From contig DAOVUW010000012.1 of NCBI GenBank assembly GCA_030632385.1, forward strand, positions 1-16,372: a stretch of 16,372 nucleotides of DNA. The letters run 5' to 3'. Position 1 is the stretch's first letter. The number at the start of each line of letters is the position of its first letter. Origin of the DNA: Candidatus Nanohalarchaeota archaeon (GTDB taxonomy: Archaea; EX4484-52). The translations under genes and the position numbers were made by a program. Shown in pieces: positions 1 to 6,522 of this stretch. The notes below the pieces were generated by a model that was given only the letters and a program-made list of their open reading frames with translations, searched no databases and was not told where the DNA came from.

Positions 1-531
1 ATAGAAAAAAAAATACTGCTACCAGAAGATGTTGAGGCAAAAGCAGAAGATTGTGATATAATTATTAAAGGTAAACTCGGCGAAATTAGAAGATCTTTTT
101 CTTATCCAGCATTAAATATATTATTGAAGGACAAAGAGATTATTGTAAGTTCTACAAAAGATAAAAAAAAGCAGAAAGCAATAGTTGGTTCATGGTGTGC
201 AAGAATAAAAAACATGATTGTAGGAGTTAATAAACCGTATGAATATAAATTGAAAATTGTTTTTTCGCATTTTCCTATGAAAATAACTTTGGAAAGCGAT
301 AGAATAGTTGTTAAAAATTATCTGGGCGGAAAAGGAGTGAGAGAAGTTCAAATTCCTCCAGATATTGAATTAAACATGGTAAAAGAAGATAACAGCGATT
401 ATGTTATTGTAAAAGGCATAAATAAAGAGCATGCAGGATTATATGCCGCAAAAATAGAAAGATTGTGCGTAGCGAAAAAAAAAGACCGTCGTGTATTTCA
501 GGATGGTATTTACATTATTAAAAAACCATAA
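1..531 (+). CDS. rpl6: Ribosomal protein uL6 (L6), 5' end cut by window
   Basis: Large-subunit ribosomal protein uL6, which binds 23S rRNA near the factor-binding site. The frame is open from base 1 and ends with TAA at 529-531, giving 176 visible residues, so probably only the first few residues are missing. An internal TTG at 124 could be mistaken for a start, but family-like sequence (IEKKILLPEDVEAK, then GKLGEIRRSF) continues upstream of it. The visible part shows the two repeated uL6 folds, with the stretch around KITLESDRIVVKNYLGGKG followed by a conserved end resembling RRVFQDGIYI. It is followed after 9 bases by eL32 on the same strand, the order found in archaeal ribosomal operons, so the two are probably cotranscribed. 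The family call is confident; only the true start is unknown. Confidence 0.95.
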   Translation: MEKKILLPEDVEAKAEDCDIIIKGKLGEIRRSFSYPALNILLKDKEIIVSSTKDKKKQKAIVGSWCARIKNMIVGVNKPYEYKLKIVFSHFPMKITLESDRIVVKNYLGGKGVREVQIPPDIELNMVKEDNSDYVIVKGINKEHAGLYAAKIERLCVAKKKDRRVFQDGIYIIKKP

Positions 532-540
532 AGTGATTAG

Positions 541-1200
541 ATGAGCGATTTAAAAAAATTATCCGAAAAAGAAGAAACTGTCCCAAGAAAGAAGCCACTA
601 TTTAAGAGAACAGATTTTGGAAGAAAAAAAGGATTGAAAGATGTTTGGAGAAAGCCAAGAGGCAGACACAATAAATTAAGATTAGGAAAGTTTAACAAAG
701 GTCCTCGTGTAAGGATTGGTTATGGAAGAAAAAGTGCAGAAAAATACACAAATAAAGATGGAATGACTGAAATTCTTGTTCATAATATTTCTGATTTAGA
801 AAAATTAAATAAAACAGAGAGTGCTGTTATTGCAGGATGCGTTGGACTCAAAAAGAAATACGAAATCGCCAAAAAGGCAGAAGAACTCAAAATTAAGATT
901 GAAAATATACCGACACGGGTTAAAAAATTAGGTAAGAAAAAACTAAAGGAAATTGCAGAAAAAGCCAAAAAAGAAAAGAAAAAAAAAACTGAAGAGAAAA
1001 AGGCTAAAGAAAAAAAACCAGCTGAAAAAAAAGATAAAGATAAATCTGTTGAAAAAAAAGAAAAACCTGTAGAAGAAAAGCCAAAAACCAAAAAGCCAGT
1101 TGTGACTGAAGATAAAAAAACTGCTAAAAAAGAAAAGCCCGCACCCAAAAAAGAAACAAAAGTTGTAGAAAAGAAAAAAAATCTTAAGGAAAAAAAATAA
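541..1200 (+). CDS. rpl32e: Ribosomal protein eL32 with long lysine-rich C-terminal tail
   Basis: Large-subunit protein eL32, found in archaea and eukaryotes. The core spans about residues 18-130: FKRTDFGRKKGLKDVWRKPRGRHNKLR is broken here as FKRTDFGRKKG then LKDVWRKPRGRHNKLR, followed by PRVRIGYGRKS and a KLNKTESAVIAGCVG stretch, all typical of the family. The usual protein is about 130 residues, whereas this one has 219. Residues from about 132 to the end are an extension made almost entirely of K, E, A, P, T, V and D with no aromatic residue, and are probably disordered. GTGAT a few bases before the ATG matches the archaeal anti-Shine-Dalgarno sequence. The gene lies 9 bases after uL6 and is followed by a T-rich terminator. 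The tail may contact rRNA or help packing, but that is inference. Confidence 0.95.
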   Translation: MSDLKKLSEKEETVPRKKPLFKRTDFGRKKGLKDVWRKPRGRHNKLRLGKFNKGPRVRIGYGRKSAEKYTNKDGMTEILVHNISDLEKLNKTESAVIAGCVGLKKKYEIAKKAEELKIKIENIPTRVKKLGKKKLKEIAEKAKKEKKKKTEEKKAKEKKPAEKKDKDKSVEKKEKPVEEKPKTKKPVVTEDKKTAKKEKPAPKKETKVVEKKKNLKEKK

Positions 1201-1217
1201 ACTTTTTTCTTTTTTTT
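1201..1217 (+). terminator. Oligo-T terminator after the uL6-eL32 genes
   Basis: Directly after the eL32 stop codon, the + strand has two T runs (six and eight T) split by a C. Archaeal RNA polymerase terminates on such T tracts without a hairpin. The converging lrp gene ends just beyond, at 1220, so termination here would keep the two transcripts apart. Confidence 0.6.
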
Positions 1218-1219
1218 AG

Positions 1220-1666
1220 TTATTTTACCAATATATTTTCTTCTTTTATTGCATTTAACACAAGAACTGTTTCTGTTCTTTCAATAAAATCATAGGTCTG
1301 TATTTTCTTCAAAAAATAATCCATTGCTTTTGTGTTTTTGAACTTGGCGATAATGATAGAATCAAATGCCCCTGTAACATCATATATTGCCAATACATTT
1401 GGTTCTTTGGCAATCTTTTTTTCTACTTTAAATAAATTCCCCTTTGAAATCCTGAGTTTTATGATTACTTCAATATCATAGCCTATTTTTGAATAATCTA
1501 CTAAAAGAGAGTATTTTTTAATTATTTTTTCTTCTTCGAGTTTTTTCATTCTTTTTAGGATAGTAACTGCTGAAAGCCCTGTTTTTTTTGCTATTTGTCG
1601 GCAGGAGAGTCTCGAATTTCCAATAAGAATATTTACTATTTTGCGGTCTATTTTGTCTAGTTCCAT
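1220..1666 (-). CDS. Lrp/AsnC-family transcriptional regulator
   Basis: Feast/famine (Lrp/AsnC) regulator of 148 residues, the normal length. The N-terminal winged helix-turn-helix covers about residues 3-52: LDKIDRKIVNIL, then the recognition part around IAKKTGLSAVTILKRMKKLEEEKII. The rest is the ligand-binding RAM domain, including NVLAIYDVTGAFDSIIIAKF and a terminal TETVLVLNAIKE strand. I use the ATG at 1666 because TGAT sits 4 bases upstream as a ribosome binding site; a TTG at 1675 would give three more residues but overlaps that site. The gene is divergent from glutamine synthetase. Archaeal Lrp proteins often control nitrogen and amino acid genes in response to amino acids, so control of glnA and of itself is plausible but unproven. 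Confidence 0.92.
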   Translation of the reverse strand: MELDKIDRKIVNILIGNSRLSCRQIAKKTGLSAVTILKRMKKLEEEKIIKKYSLLVDYSKIGYDIEVIIKLRISKGNLFKVEKKIAKEPNVLAIYDVTGAFDSIIIAKFKNTKAMDYFLKKIQTYDFIERTETVLVLNAIKEENILVK

Positions 1667-1714
1667 ACTTATCAAATATTAACTTTTTTAATGATTAATA
1701 GATATTATCTTTTC

Positions 1715-1726
1715 ATTTATATAAAT
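1715..1726 (-). promoter_or_regulatory. TATA element for the Lrp-family gene
   Basis: On the minus strand ATTTATATAAAT is a self-complementary TATA-like box. Its centre predicts a transcription start about 25 bases downstream, near 1695, leaving a short leader that contains the TGAT ribosome binding site. Predicted from sequence only. Confidence 0.45.
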
Positions 1727-1788
1727 ATTTCTATGTTTTATTTTCATATATTAACTAAATCAATGAAAAATATAATAATAGTTTAAAT

Positions 1789-1800
1789 GTATATTATATT
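1789..1800 (+). promoter_or_regulatory. TATA element for glutamine synthetase
   Basis: GTATATTATATT lies about 25-30 bases before the ATG at 1823, the spacing expected for a leaderless or nearly leaderless archaeal transcript. This supports 1823 rather than 1787 as the glnA start. Confidence 0.45.
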
Positions 1801-1822
1801 AAGAAAGAAATTAGTGGTTTTA

Positions 1823-3154
1823 ATGAATACAGAAAAAATAATAGAACAAATAAAAAAAGACAGTGTAAAATTCATTCAGTTGCAATTCAGTGATATTTTA
1901 GGTATTGCCAAAAGCCTGACTATACCTGTGGAACATCTGCCAAATTCAATAGAGAATGGGACATGGTTTGATGGCTCTTCAATTCAAGGGTTTACAAGGA
2001 TATGCGAAAGTGACATGTATCTTGTGCCTGATTTAGATACATATTCTGTTATCCCGTGGCTGAATTCTGATGATGGGAATACTGCCAGATTCATCTGCAA
2101 CATTTATACTCCTGACGGAACACTCTTTGAAGGAGATCCAAGGTGCATCCTTAAAAAAGTAATTGCAGAGGCGAAAGAAATGGGTTTTGTCTACAACACA
2201 GGACCGGAGTTGGAGTTTTTTTTATTCAAGAAAGAAAACGGCATCATGGCATTGCCTCATGACAAAGGAGGGTATTTTGATCTGACAACAGATCAGGCAT
2301 ATAATATTAGAAGAGACATGAGTGTTGCACTCGGAAAATTCGGGATAGATATTGAAACAGCTCATCATGAGGTTGCGCTTGGACAACATGAGATTTCATT
2401 CAAATACAGTGATGCATTAAAGACAGCAGACAATGCAATAACTTTCAAATTTGTGTTAAAGGCAATTGCGCAACTAAATGACCTATATGCAACATTTATG
2501 CCAAAACCAATTGCAGGTATCAATGGTTCAGGAATGCATGTCCATCAGAGCCTTTTTGATATAAAAACAGGCAAAAATGCATTTTATGATGAATCAGATA
2601 AATACCATTTGTCTAAAATAGCATATAGTTTTATCGCAGGACAGTTGGCTCATATCAAGGCAATGTCTGCAATACTCTCACCTACGATAAATTCATATAA
2701 AAGGTTGGTTCCGGGATATGAGGCTCCAGTCTACATCTGCTGGGGAAGAATAAACAGGTCTGCGCTTATTAGAATCCCGAGGTATGCTAAAGGAAAGCAT
2801 AATTCTACAAGAGCTGAACTCAGATGCCCGGATCCAAGCAGTAATATATATCTGACCTTTGCAGTAATGCTTGCGGCTGGTCTGGAAGGCATCAAGAGAA
2901 ACCTTGCTGCGCCAAAGCCCGTTGAAGAAAATATCTATGATTTTGATGATGCAAAACTAACAGAACAAAATATTGATACACTTCCTTATTCACTGGATGA
3001 GGCAGTAAAAGAATTGAAAAAAGATAAATTTATGCAGCAAGTATTGGGAAAACACACTTACACGAATTTGATTGAAGCAAAAACAAAAGAATGCGATGAA
3101 TACAGAAGGCAGGTAAGCCAGTGGGAGTTGGATAAATATATGGATGTTTATTAA
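1823..3154 (+). CDS. glnA: Glutamine synthetase, type I-alpha
   Basis: Makes glutamine from glutamate, ammonium and ATP in a cytoplasmic dodecamer. At 443 residues it has the length of the I-alpha form, without the extra segment and adenylylation setting of I-beta enzymes. The beta-grasp domain (to about 100) holds FDGSSIQGF at 49-57. The catalytic domain has TGPELEFFLF (126-135, Glu129 and Glu131 as metal ligands), HHEVALGQHE (181-190), NGSGMHVHQSL (234-244, ATP binding), NSYKRLVPGYEAP with flap Glu300, NRSALIRIPR, and RAELRCPDPSSN. Arg59 in TRICESDMY matches the arginine that mediates glutamine feedback inhibition in Bacillus and methanogen I-alpha enzymes. The ATG at 1823 fits the family N-terminus and the TATA spacing; an in-frame ATG at 1787 would add 12 unlikely residues. 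It is divergent from an Lrp regulator. Confidence 0.97.
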   Translation: MNTEKIIEQIKKDSVKFIQLQFSDILGIAKSLTIPVEHLPNSIENGTWFDGSSIQGFTRICESDMYLVPDLDTYSVIPWLNSDDGNTARFICNIYTPDGTLFEGDPRCILKKVIAEAKEMGFVYNTGPELEFFLFKKENGIMALPHDKGGYFDLTTDQAYNIRRDMSVALGKFGIDIETAHHEVALGQHEISFKYSDALKTADNAITFKFVLKAIAQLNDLYATFMPKPIAGINGSGMHVHQSLFDIKTGKNAFYDESDKYHLSKIAYSFIAGQLAHIKAMSAILSPTINSYKRLVPGYEAPVYICWGRINRSALIRIPRYAKGKHNSTRAELRCPDPSSNIYLTFAVMLAAGLEGIKRNLAAPKPVEENIYDFDDAKLTEQNIDTLPYSLDEAVKELKKDKFMQQVLGKHTYTNLIEAKTKECDEYRRQVSQWELDKYMDVY

Positions 3155-3236
3155 CTCCAACACTGCACATGTAAAGATAATGACGAAAGAATTGCATTCT
3201 CTTGAGTATAACTACAAAGACCCACACAGGAAAGTA

Positions 3237-3986
3237 TTAACTATATCCGCCATCAGCTTTTAGAATACTTCCTGTAATATAACTCGCATCATCAGAAGCT
3301 AAAAACAAAATAGATTTTGCAATCTCTTCAGGTTTGGCAAATCGTTTTGAATAAATCTTTTTTGTTTCTTCTTCAATAAAATCCAGTGGCAAATCTTTAT
3401 TCATATCTGTATCCACATATCCTGGAGCAATAGAATTGACTTGAATTTTTGGAGCAAGTTCCTTTGCTAAATCTCTTGTGAGAATGTTAATTCCAGCTTT
3501 TGAAGCATCATAATCCATTGAATCCGGAGTAAAACTATTTATTCCATTTGTTGAAGAAACATTTATTATTTTTCCATCATTATTTTTCAGCATTTGTTCA
3601 GAAGCATATTTACTGCAAAGAAATGTTCCAAGTAAATTTACATCCAGCGTTCTTTTGAATTGTTTAACGGTCTTTTCAAAAAACGGAACATCAAAAACTA
3701 TGCCTGCGTTATTTACAAGAATATCAATTTTGCCAAATTTATCTATTGTTTGATTAATCATTTCTTTGACTTTATCTTCTTTTGATACATCGCATTTTAT
3801 TGCAATTGCTTCTGAACCGATTTTTTTTATTTTCTCAACAACAGCAAATGCCTCTTTTTCAGAATCAAGATAATTGACAACAATTTTTGCACCTTCTTTT
3901 GCAAATAATAAAGCTGTTGATTTTCCTATGCCTCTACTTGAACCTGTAATTAATGCAACTTTTCCTTTTAATTTTATATTATTCAT
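3237..3986 (-). CDS. Short-chain dehydrogenase/reductase (FabG-like)
   Basis: Classical SDR oxidoreductase of 249 residues with a full Rossmann fold. Visible motifs: TGSSRGIG at 14-21 (dinucleotide binding), Asp66 in CDVS, NNAG at 92-95, catalytic Asn117, Ser145, Tyr159 and Lys163 (YDASK), the IAPGYVDTDM loop after strand six, and a C-terminal ITGSILKADGGYS that matches the family. Asn-Tyr after strand two (NYLDS) suggests NADP(H), which is inference. FabG-type names are common for such proteins, but archaea lack the bacterial fatty acid pathway, so the substrate is unknown. GGTGAT three bases before the ATG is a strong ribosome binding site. Its promoter region is 85% identical over 55 bases to the one ahead of the unknown gene at 4333-5250, pointing to shared regulation. 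Confidence 0.95.
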   Translation of the reverse strand: MNNIKLKGKVALITGSSRGIGKSTALLFAKEGAKIVVNYLDSEKEAFAVVEKIKKIGSEAIAIKCDVSKEDKVKEMINQTIDKFGKIDILVNNAGIVFDVPFFEKTVKQFKRTLDVNLLGTFLCSKYASEQMLKNNDGKIINVSSTNGINSFTPDSMDYDASKAGINILTRDLAKELAPKIQVNSIAPGYVDTDMNKDLPLDFIEEETKKIYSKRFAKPEEIAKSILFLASDDASYITGSILKADGGYS

Positions 3987-4002
3987 TTTATCACCCTATA
4001 AC

Positions 4003-4057
4003 TATATGTCATTTATTACTAATATAGTGGATTCGTCGAAAACCGACGAATATTCAA
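4003..4057 (-). promoter_or_regulatory. Promoter and dyad operator of the SDR gene (repeat copy A)
   Basis: Reading leftwards, a perfect 8-base inverted repeat (ATTCGTCG and CGACGAAT at 4031-4038 and 4044-4051, 5-base spacer) is followed by a TATA-like element at 4019-4026 and a short leader with the ribosome binding site. The dyad sits where BRE and upstream elements would be. The 55 bases match 5270-5324 at 47 positions, and both copies stand directly ahead of a start codon on the minus strand. This looks like the binding site of a common regulator; the TrmB-type protein encoded at 5346 is the nearest candidate. Confidence 0.6.
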
Positions 4058-4138
4058 GTAAAATTCTCTGAATTAATTAAGAATACAGTAGACTTTTTAC
4101 TTGTAGATTACAGGATCTTTTTCTAAAAAGTATATTAG

Positions 4139-4226
4139 GATTTGTATTCTGACCACAAGTTAGGTGCTCGACATTGTTCCCAAAGATTTAGAAAAAGTTG
4201 TTTTTGATTTGTAGCAAATTTTTTAT
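4139..4226 (-). pseudogene. Relic fragment of a paralogue of the 4333-5250 gene
   Basis: Positions 4174-4215 are identical over 42 bases to 4828-4869 inside the neighbouring gene, and weaker similarity (about 65% by eye) extends to 4139. In the matching frame the minus strand reads KKFATNQKQLFLNLWEQ, then diverged residues ending PNLWSEYKS and a TAA. The intact gene has KNFATNQKQLFLNLWEQ followed by LPKLRFEYKP. A stop also lies shortly upstream in this frame, so only about 30 codons remain and no start is present. This is a decayed duplicate or recombined piece. The rest of the 3987-4332 gap holds only the SDR promoter and featureless AT-rich sequence. Confidence 0.7.
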
Positions 4227-4332
4227 TATTTTTTTAAATATATTCCTTGAATGATTCAATCTCCTGCTATTTGTGGCGGAATGAATTTTTTTGTTTAGAT
4301 TAATACCCCAGAGCTATGCTTTGATAGGAGTT

Positions 4333-5250
4333 TCATTTATTATTTTTAAAAAAATCTTTTCCATTCATAATTTCCATAGGTAACTTGGGAATCGGACCGT
4401 TTAGGTAACTCTTCAAATTTTTTGACTGTCTTCTAAGTTTTTCTTCATAACCCAAAACGAGTAAAGTATTTCCGCTTGCAAGACCTAACTCATTACATGC
4501 TTTTCTCTCTCTATATACTTTTACATTACCTAAAGGACCAGATCTATCATCTATATGGTTGTCATTAAACTTCCACATATCAACCATTTTTTCTCCATTA
4601 AGAGACCATATAAATGCAATAATATATGAAGCGTTATTATAATATTTGTCAGATAAAATTATATTTTTTATATAGCTCAATAGTTCTTTTTCTGAAAAAT
4701 ATTTATATGAATCTTTAGCGTCAGCATCAGGCCAAACAATAATCTGTTTTTTTTGAATATGAAAATCAATAGAATTGTAAAAAGAATGATTTGGTTTATA
4801 TTCAAATCTTAATTTAGGTAATTGTCCTTGTTCCCAAAGATTTAGAAAAAGTTGTTTTTGATTTGTAGCGAAATTTTTATTTTCTATTATGGTTAATTGT
4901 ATGTTTTCCTCTACATCATAAAAAGCAACGGTATTATCAAAGATAAGTATATCATTGTATATTGTAAAAGTTTCTTTAGGTATGTATCTGAAAATCATGC
5001 AATTATTCAGGAATTCATCATTTTTTGAAAATTTAGGGAGTGTTGCGATATTTGTTATCTGTTGAACTTTAATATTATTTTTTAAGAACCTTTTTCTTAA
5101 TTCTTCGGCTTTTTTTATTCCAATCATTTTAGAAAGATTACTCTTTTCGTATATGTATATTTTTTTTTCTTTAGCTTGAGCTGATTTTAAGGATATATCG
5201 TATATTTTTCTTATAGTTTCATCGACTGTTTTATTTGTTAATTCTAACAT
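4333..5250 (-). CDS. Unknown protein with TrmB-like sensor region and no HTH
   Basis: A 305-residue soluble protein I do not recognise as a whole. About residues 8-143 resemble the effector-binding half of TrmB-type regulators: a helix-rich start, then FTIYNDILIFDN, YDVEENIQLTIIENKNFATNQKQLFLNLWEQ. This parallels the end of the neighbouring regulator (CYIYGSKIAFLVI, GVIVDNEDIANLQRAIFDGLWDEL). No winged helix precedes it. The remaining 160 residues (IIVWPDADAKDSYKYF, FIWSLNGEKMVDMWKF, RKACNELGLASGNTLLVLGYEEKLRR) match no family known to me. AGGGGG lies seven bases ahead of the ATG at 5250, so I prefer this start to the ATG at 5256, which would be too close. It is divergent from the TrmB-type gene, shares a promoter repeat with the SDR gene, and has a relic copy downstream. 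No function is assigned. Confidence 0.75.
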   Translation of the reverse strand: MLELTNKTVDETIRKIYDISLKSAQAKEKKIYIYEKSNLSKMIGIKKAEELRKRFLKNNIKVQQITNIATLPKFSKNDEFLNNCMIFRYIPKETFTIYNDILIFDNTVAFYDVEENIQLTIIENKNFATNQKQLFLNLWEQGQLPKLRFEYKPNHSFYNSIDFHIQKKQIIVWPDADAKDSYKYFSEKELLSYIKNIILSDKYYNNASYIIAFIWSLNGEKMVDMWKFNDNHIDDRSGPLGNVKVYRERKACNELGLASGNTLLVLGYEEKLRRQSKNLKSYLNGPIPKLPMEIMNGKDFFKNNK

Positions 5251-5269
5251 AATCATTCCCCCTAAAGAA

Positions 5270-5326
5270 TATATGTCTTTTATTGTTAATATAGTTGATT
5301 CGTCTAAAACCGACTAACATTTAAAG
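5270..5326. promoter_or_regulatory. Divergent promoter/operator between unknown gene and TrmB-type gene (repeat copy B)
   Basis: For the leftward gene, a TATA-like box lies at 5286-5293 and predicts a start near 5265. For the rightward gene, TTTAAAG at 5320-5326 lies about 26 bases before the ATG at 5346. Between the two boxes is an imperfect dyad (5298-5318) with GTC and GAC half-sites spaced as in copy A, so one bound protein could act on both promoters. The segment 5270-5324 matches 4003-4057 at 47 of 55 positions. Confidence 0.6.
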
Positions 5327-5345
5327 AATAAAGACTAATATTGAT

Positions 5346-6083
5346 ATGGATATGTTTAAAATTGAAGGAGCACTCAAAGGATATGGACTGAGTGACAAAG
5401 AAGCAAGATTATACATAATTTGTCTCAAAATCGGTTCTTCTACTGTGGTGTCTATTTCAAAAGAGTCTAAAATGCGTAAAAGCACTTGTTATGATTTGCT
5501 CAATTCACTTATAGAAAAAAGTCTCGTTAGCCTGATTATAAAAAAAAGCACAAGATATTATGAAGCAGCAGATCCGAAAGTATTTTTAACTTTGCTTGAA
5601 AATAAAAAAACTCAATTAGAACATGTATTGCCCATACTGAATGTTATGAAAAATTCTGTTGAGCAGAAGCCGGATGTTTTTTTTTATGAAGGAGTGGGCA
5701 GTATAAAATCTATTTTTGCTGATATAATAGGACAAAAAAAAGAATTAAGAGTATTTGCAAATAATTCAAACTACTATGAAATAATGCCTCATTTTACACA
5801 AAAATTTATAAGAGATAGAAAAGAAAACAATATATTTTGTAAAAATCTAGGAGAGGATTCTTTGCAGACTAAAAAGATACAAAAATTAGACGAAGAAGAA
5901 TTTAGAAAAACAAAAATTCATCCTCTGATGAATAATAAAAATGTAGAATGCTATATTTATGGCAGTAAAATTGCTTTTTTAGTAATTTCTAAAAATGAGC
6001 CCGTTGGAGTAATTGTAGACAATGAGGACATAGCAAACCTGCAGAGAGCTATTTTCGATGGTTTGTGGGATGAATTGAAATAA
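5346..6083 (+). CDS. TrmB-family transcriptional regulator
   Basis: A 245-residue DNA-binding regulator. The N-terminal TrmB winged helix spans about residues 5-75: LKGYGLSDKEARLYIICLKIG is split here as LKGYGLSDKEARLY and IICLKIG, followed by SISKESKMRKSTCYDLLNSLIEKSLV (helix-turn-helix) and a wing ending in RYYEAADP. A linker helix leads into a C-terminal sensor domain (about 108-245) with VFFYEGVGSIKSIF and the closing GVIVDNEDIANLQRAIFDGLWDEL typical of TrmB-like proteins. Family members sense sugars or other small molecules; the ligand here is unknown. TGAT directly precedes the ATG at 5346, so the in-frame ATG at 5352, spaced 6 bases from it, is equally possible. It is divergent from the sensor-only protein, with a dyad between them, which suggests autoregulation. 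Confidence 0.88.
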   Translation: MDMFKIEGALKGYGLSDKEARLYIICLKIGSSTVVSISKESKMRKSTCYDLLNSLIEKSLVSLIIKKSTRYYEAADPKVFLTLLENKKTQLEHVLPILNVMKNSVEQKPDVFFYEGVGSIKSIFADIIGQKKELRVFANNSNYYEIMPHFTQKFIRDRKENNIFCKNLGEDSLQTKKIQKLDEEEFRKTKIHPLMNNKNVECYIYGSKIAFLVISKNEPVGVIVDNEDIANLQRAIFDGLWDELK

Positions 6084-6105
6084 TAACAAATTCGGCAACA
6101 AAAAA

Positions 6106-6118
6106 CGAAAATATAAAA
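6106..6118 (+). promoter_or_regulatory. BRE/TATA promoter of the small exported protein
   Basis: CGAAAATATAAAA is close to the archaeal BRE plus TATA consensus. Its centre predicts transcription from about 6139, downstream of the in-frame ATG at 6121, so translation should begin at the ATG at 6154. Confidence 0.65.
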
Positions 6119-6153
6119 ACATGAAATCTCTGTACATCAAAGAAGTGTTTTAT

Positions 6154-6501
6154 ATGAATATAAAAACAATTATTTGCATAATGTCTGTATTTGTAATATT
6201 ATGCAGTGGAATTATTTATGCCCAAGGCGATTCAGATTTTCAATACAATTCGATTTCTGATACACAAAGTAGGGAGAGAGTGTATGAAACGACAGATAAT
6301 AGTGGTGTTAATACAAGAGAGCAATCAGAAAATACTTACATGACGGGAGCTGGAGAGAACCAGAATAATCCTGAAGGTACGAATTCAGGAACCCAGAAAA
6401 AAAGCAGAATCAGAACATTTTACGAAGGAGCCAAATCAAGAATGTCACAGGCATATCATGGCTTCACTTATAGAATAAAAAATATGTTTCGAAGAAACTG
6501 A
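6154..6501 (+). CDS. Small exported or membrane-anchored protein
   Basis: A 115-residue protein of unknown function. The start is set at 6154 because the promoter at 6106-6118 would begin transcription after the upstream ATG at 6121, and because residues 1-24 then form a clean Sec signal peptide or anchor: MNIK, a hydrophobic run IICIMSVFVILCSGII, and a possible cleavage site after YA. There is no proper lipobox. The mature part is polar and low in complexity (about residues 26-80, rich in S, T, N, E, Q and G) and ends in a basic segment, RIRTFYEGAKSRMSQAYHG then YRIKNMFRRN, possibly an amphipathic helix. It follows the TrmB-type gene after 70 bases but has its own promoter. I know no homologue. 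Confidence 0.65.
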   Translation: MNIKTIICIMSVFVILCSGIIYAQGDSDFQYNSISDTQSRERVYETTDNSGVNTREQSENTYMTGAGENQNNPEGTNSGTQKKSRIRTFYEGAKSRMSQAYHGFTYRIKNMFRRN

Positions 6502-6522
6502 TTAAGCATAATGTCTTTATTC

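Noticed and set aside
780..1148. Minus-strand open frame opposite the eL32 gene
   Set aside because: It is the complement of the lysine-rich tail and gives a Phe/Ser-rich product without family features or a start signal.
1787..1822. Upstream in-frame ATG for glutamine synthetase
   Set aside because: The added 12 residues do not fit the family and the TATA box lies at or after this ATG.
3155..3236. A small gene or RNA between glnA and the SDR gene
   Set aside because: Only 82 bases, no start with a ribosome binding site and no clear structure.
4031..4051. The perfect dyad as a transcription terminator
   Set aside because: It is not followed by a T run on either strand and lies next to a TATA box in a segment repeated ahead of another gene, so an operator is more likely.
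3874..4071. Plus-strand frame crossing the SDR start and promoter
   Set aside because: Mostly opposite the SDR gene; the sequence is explained by the promoter and by coding on the minus strand.
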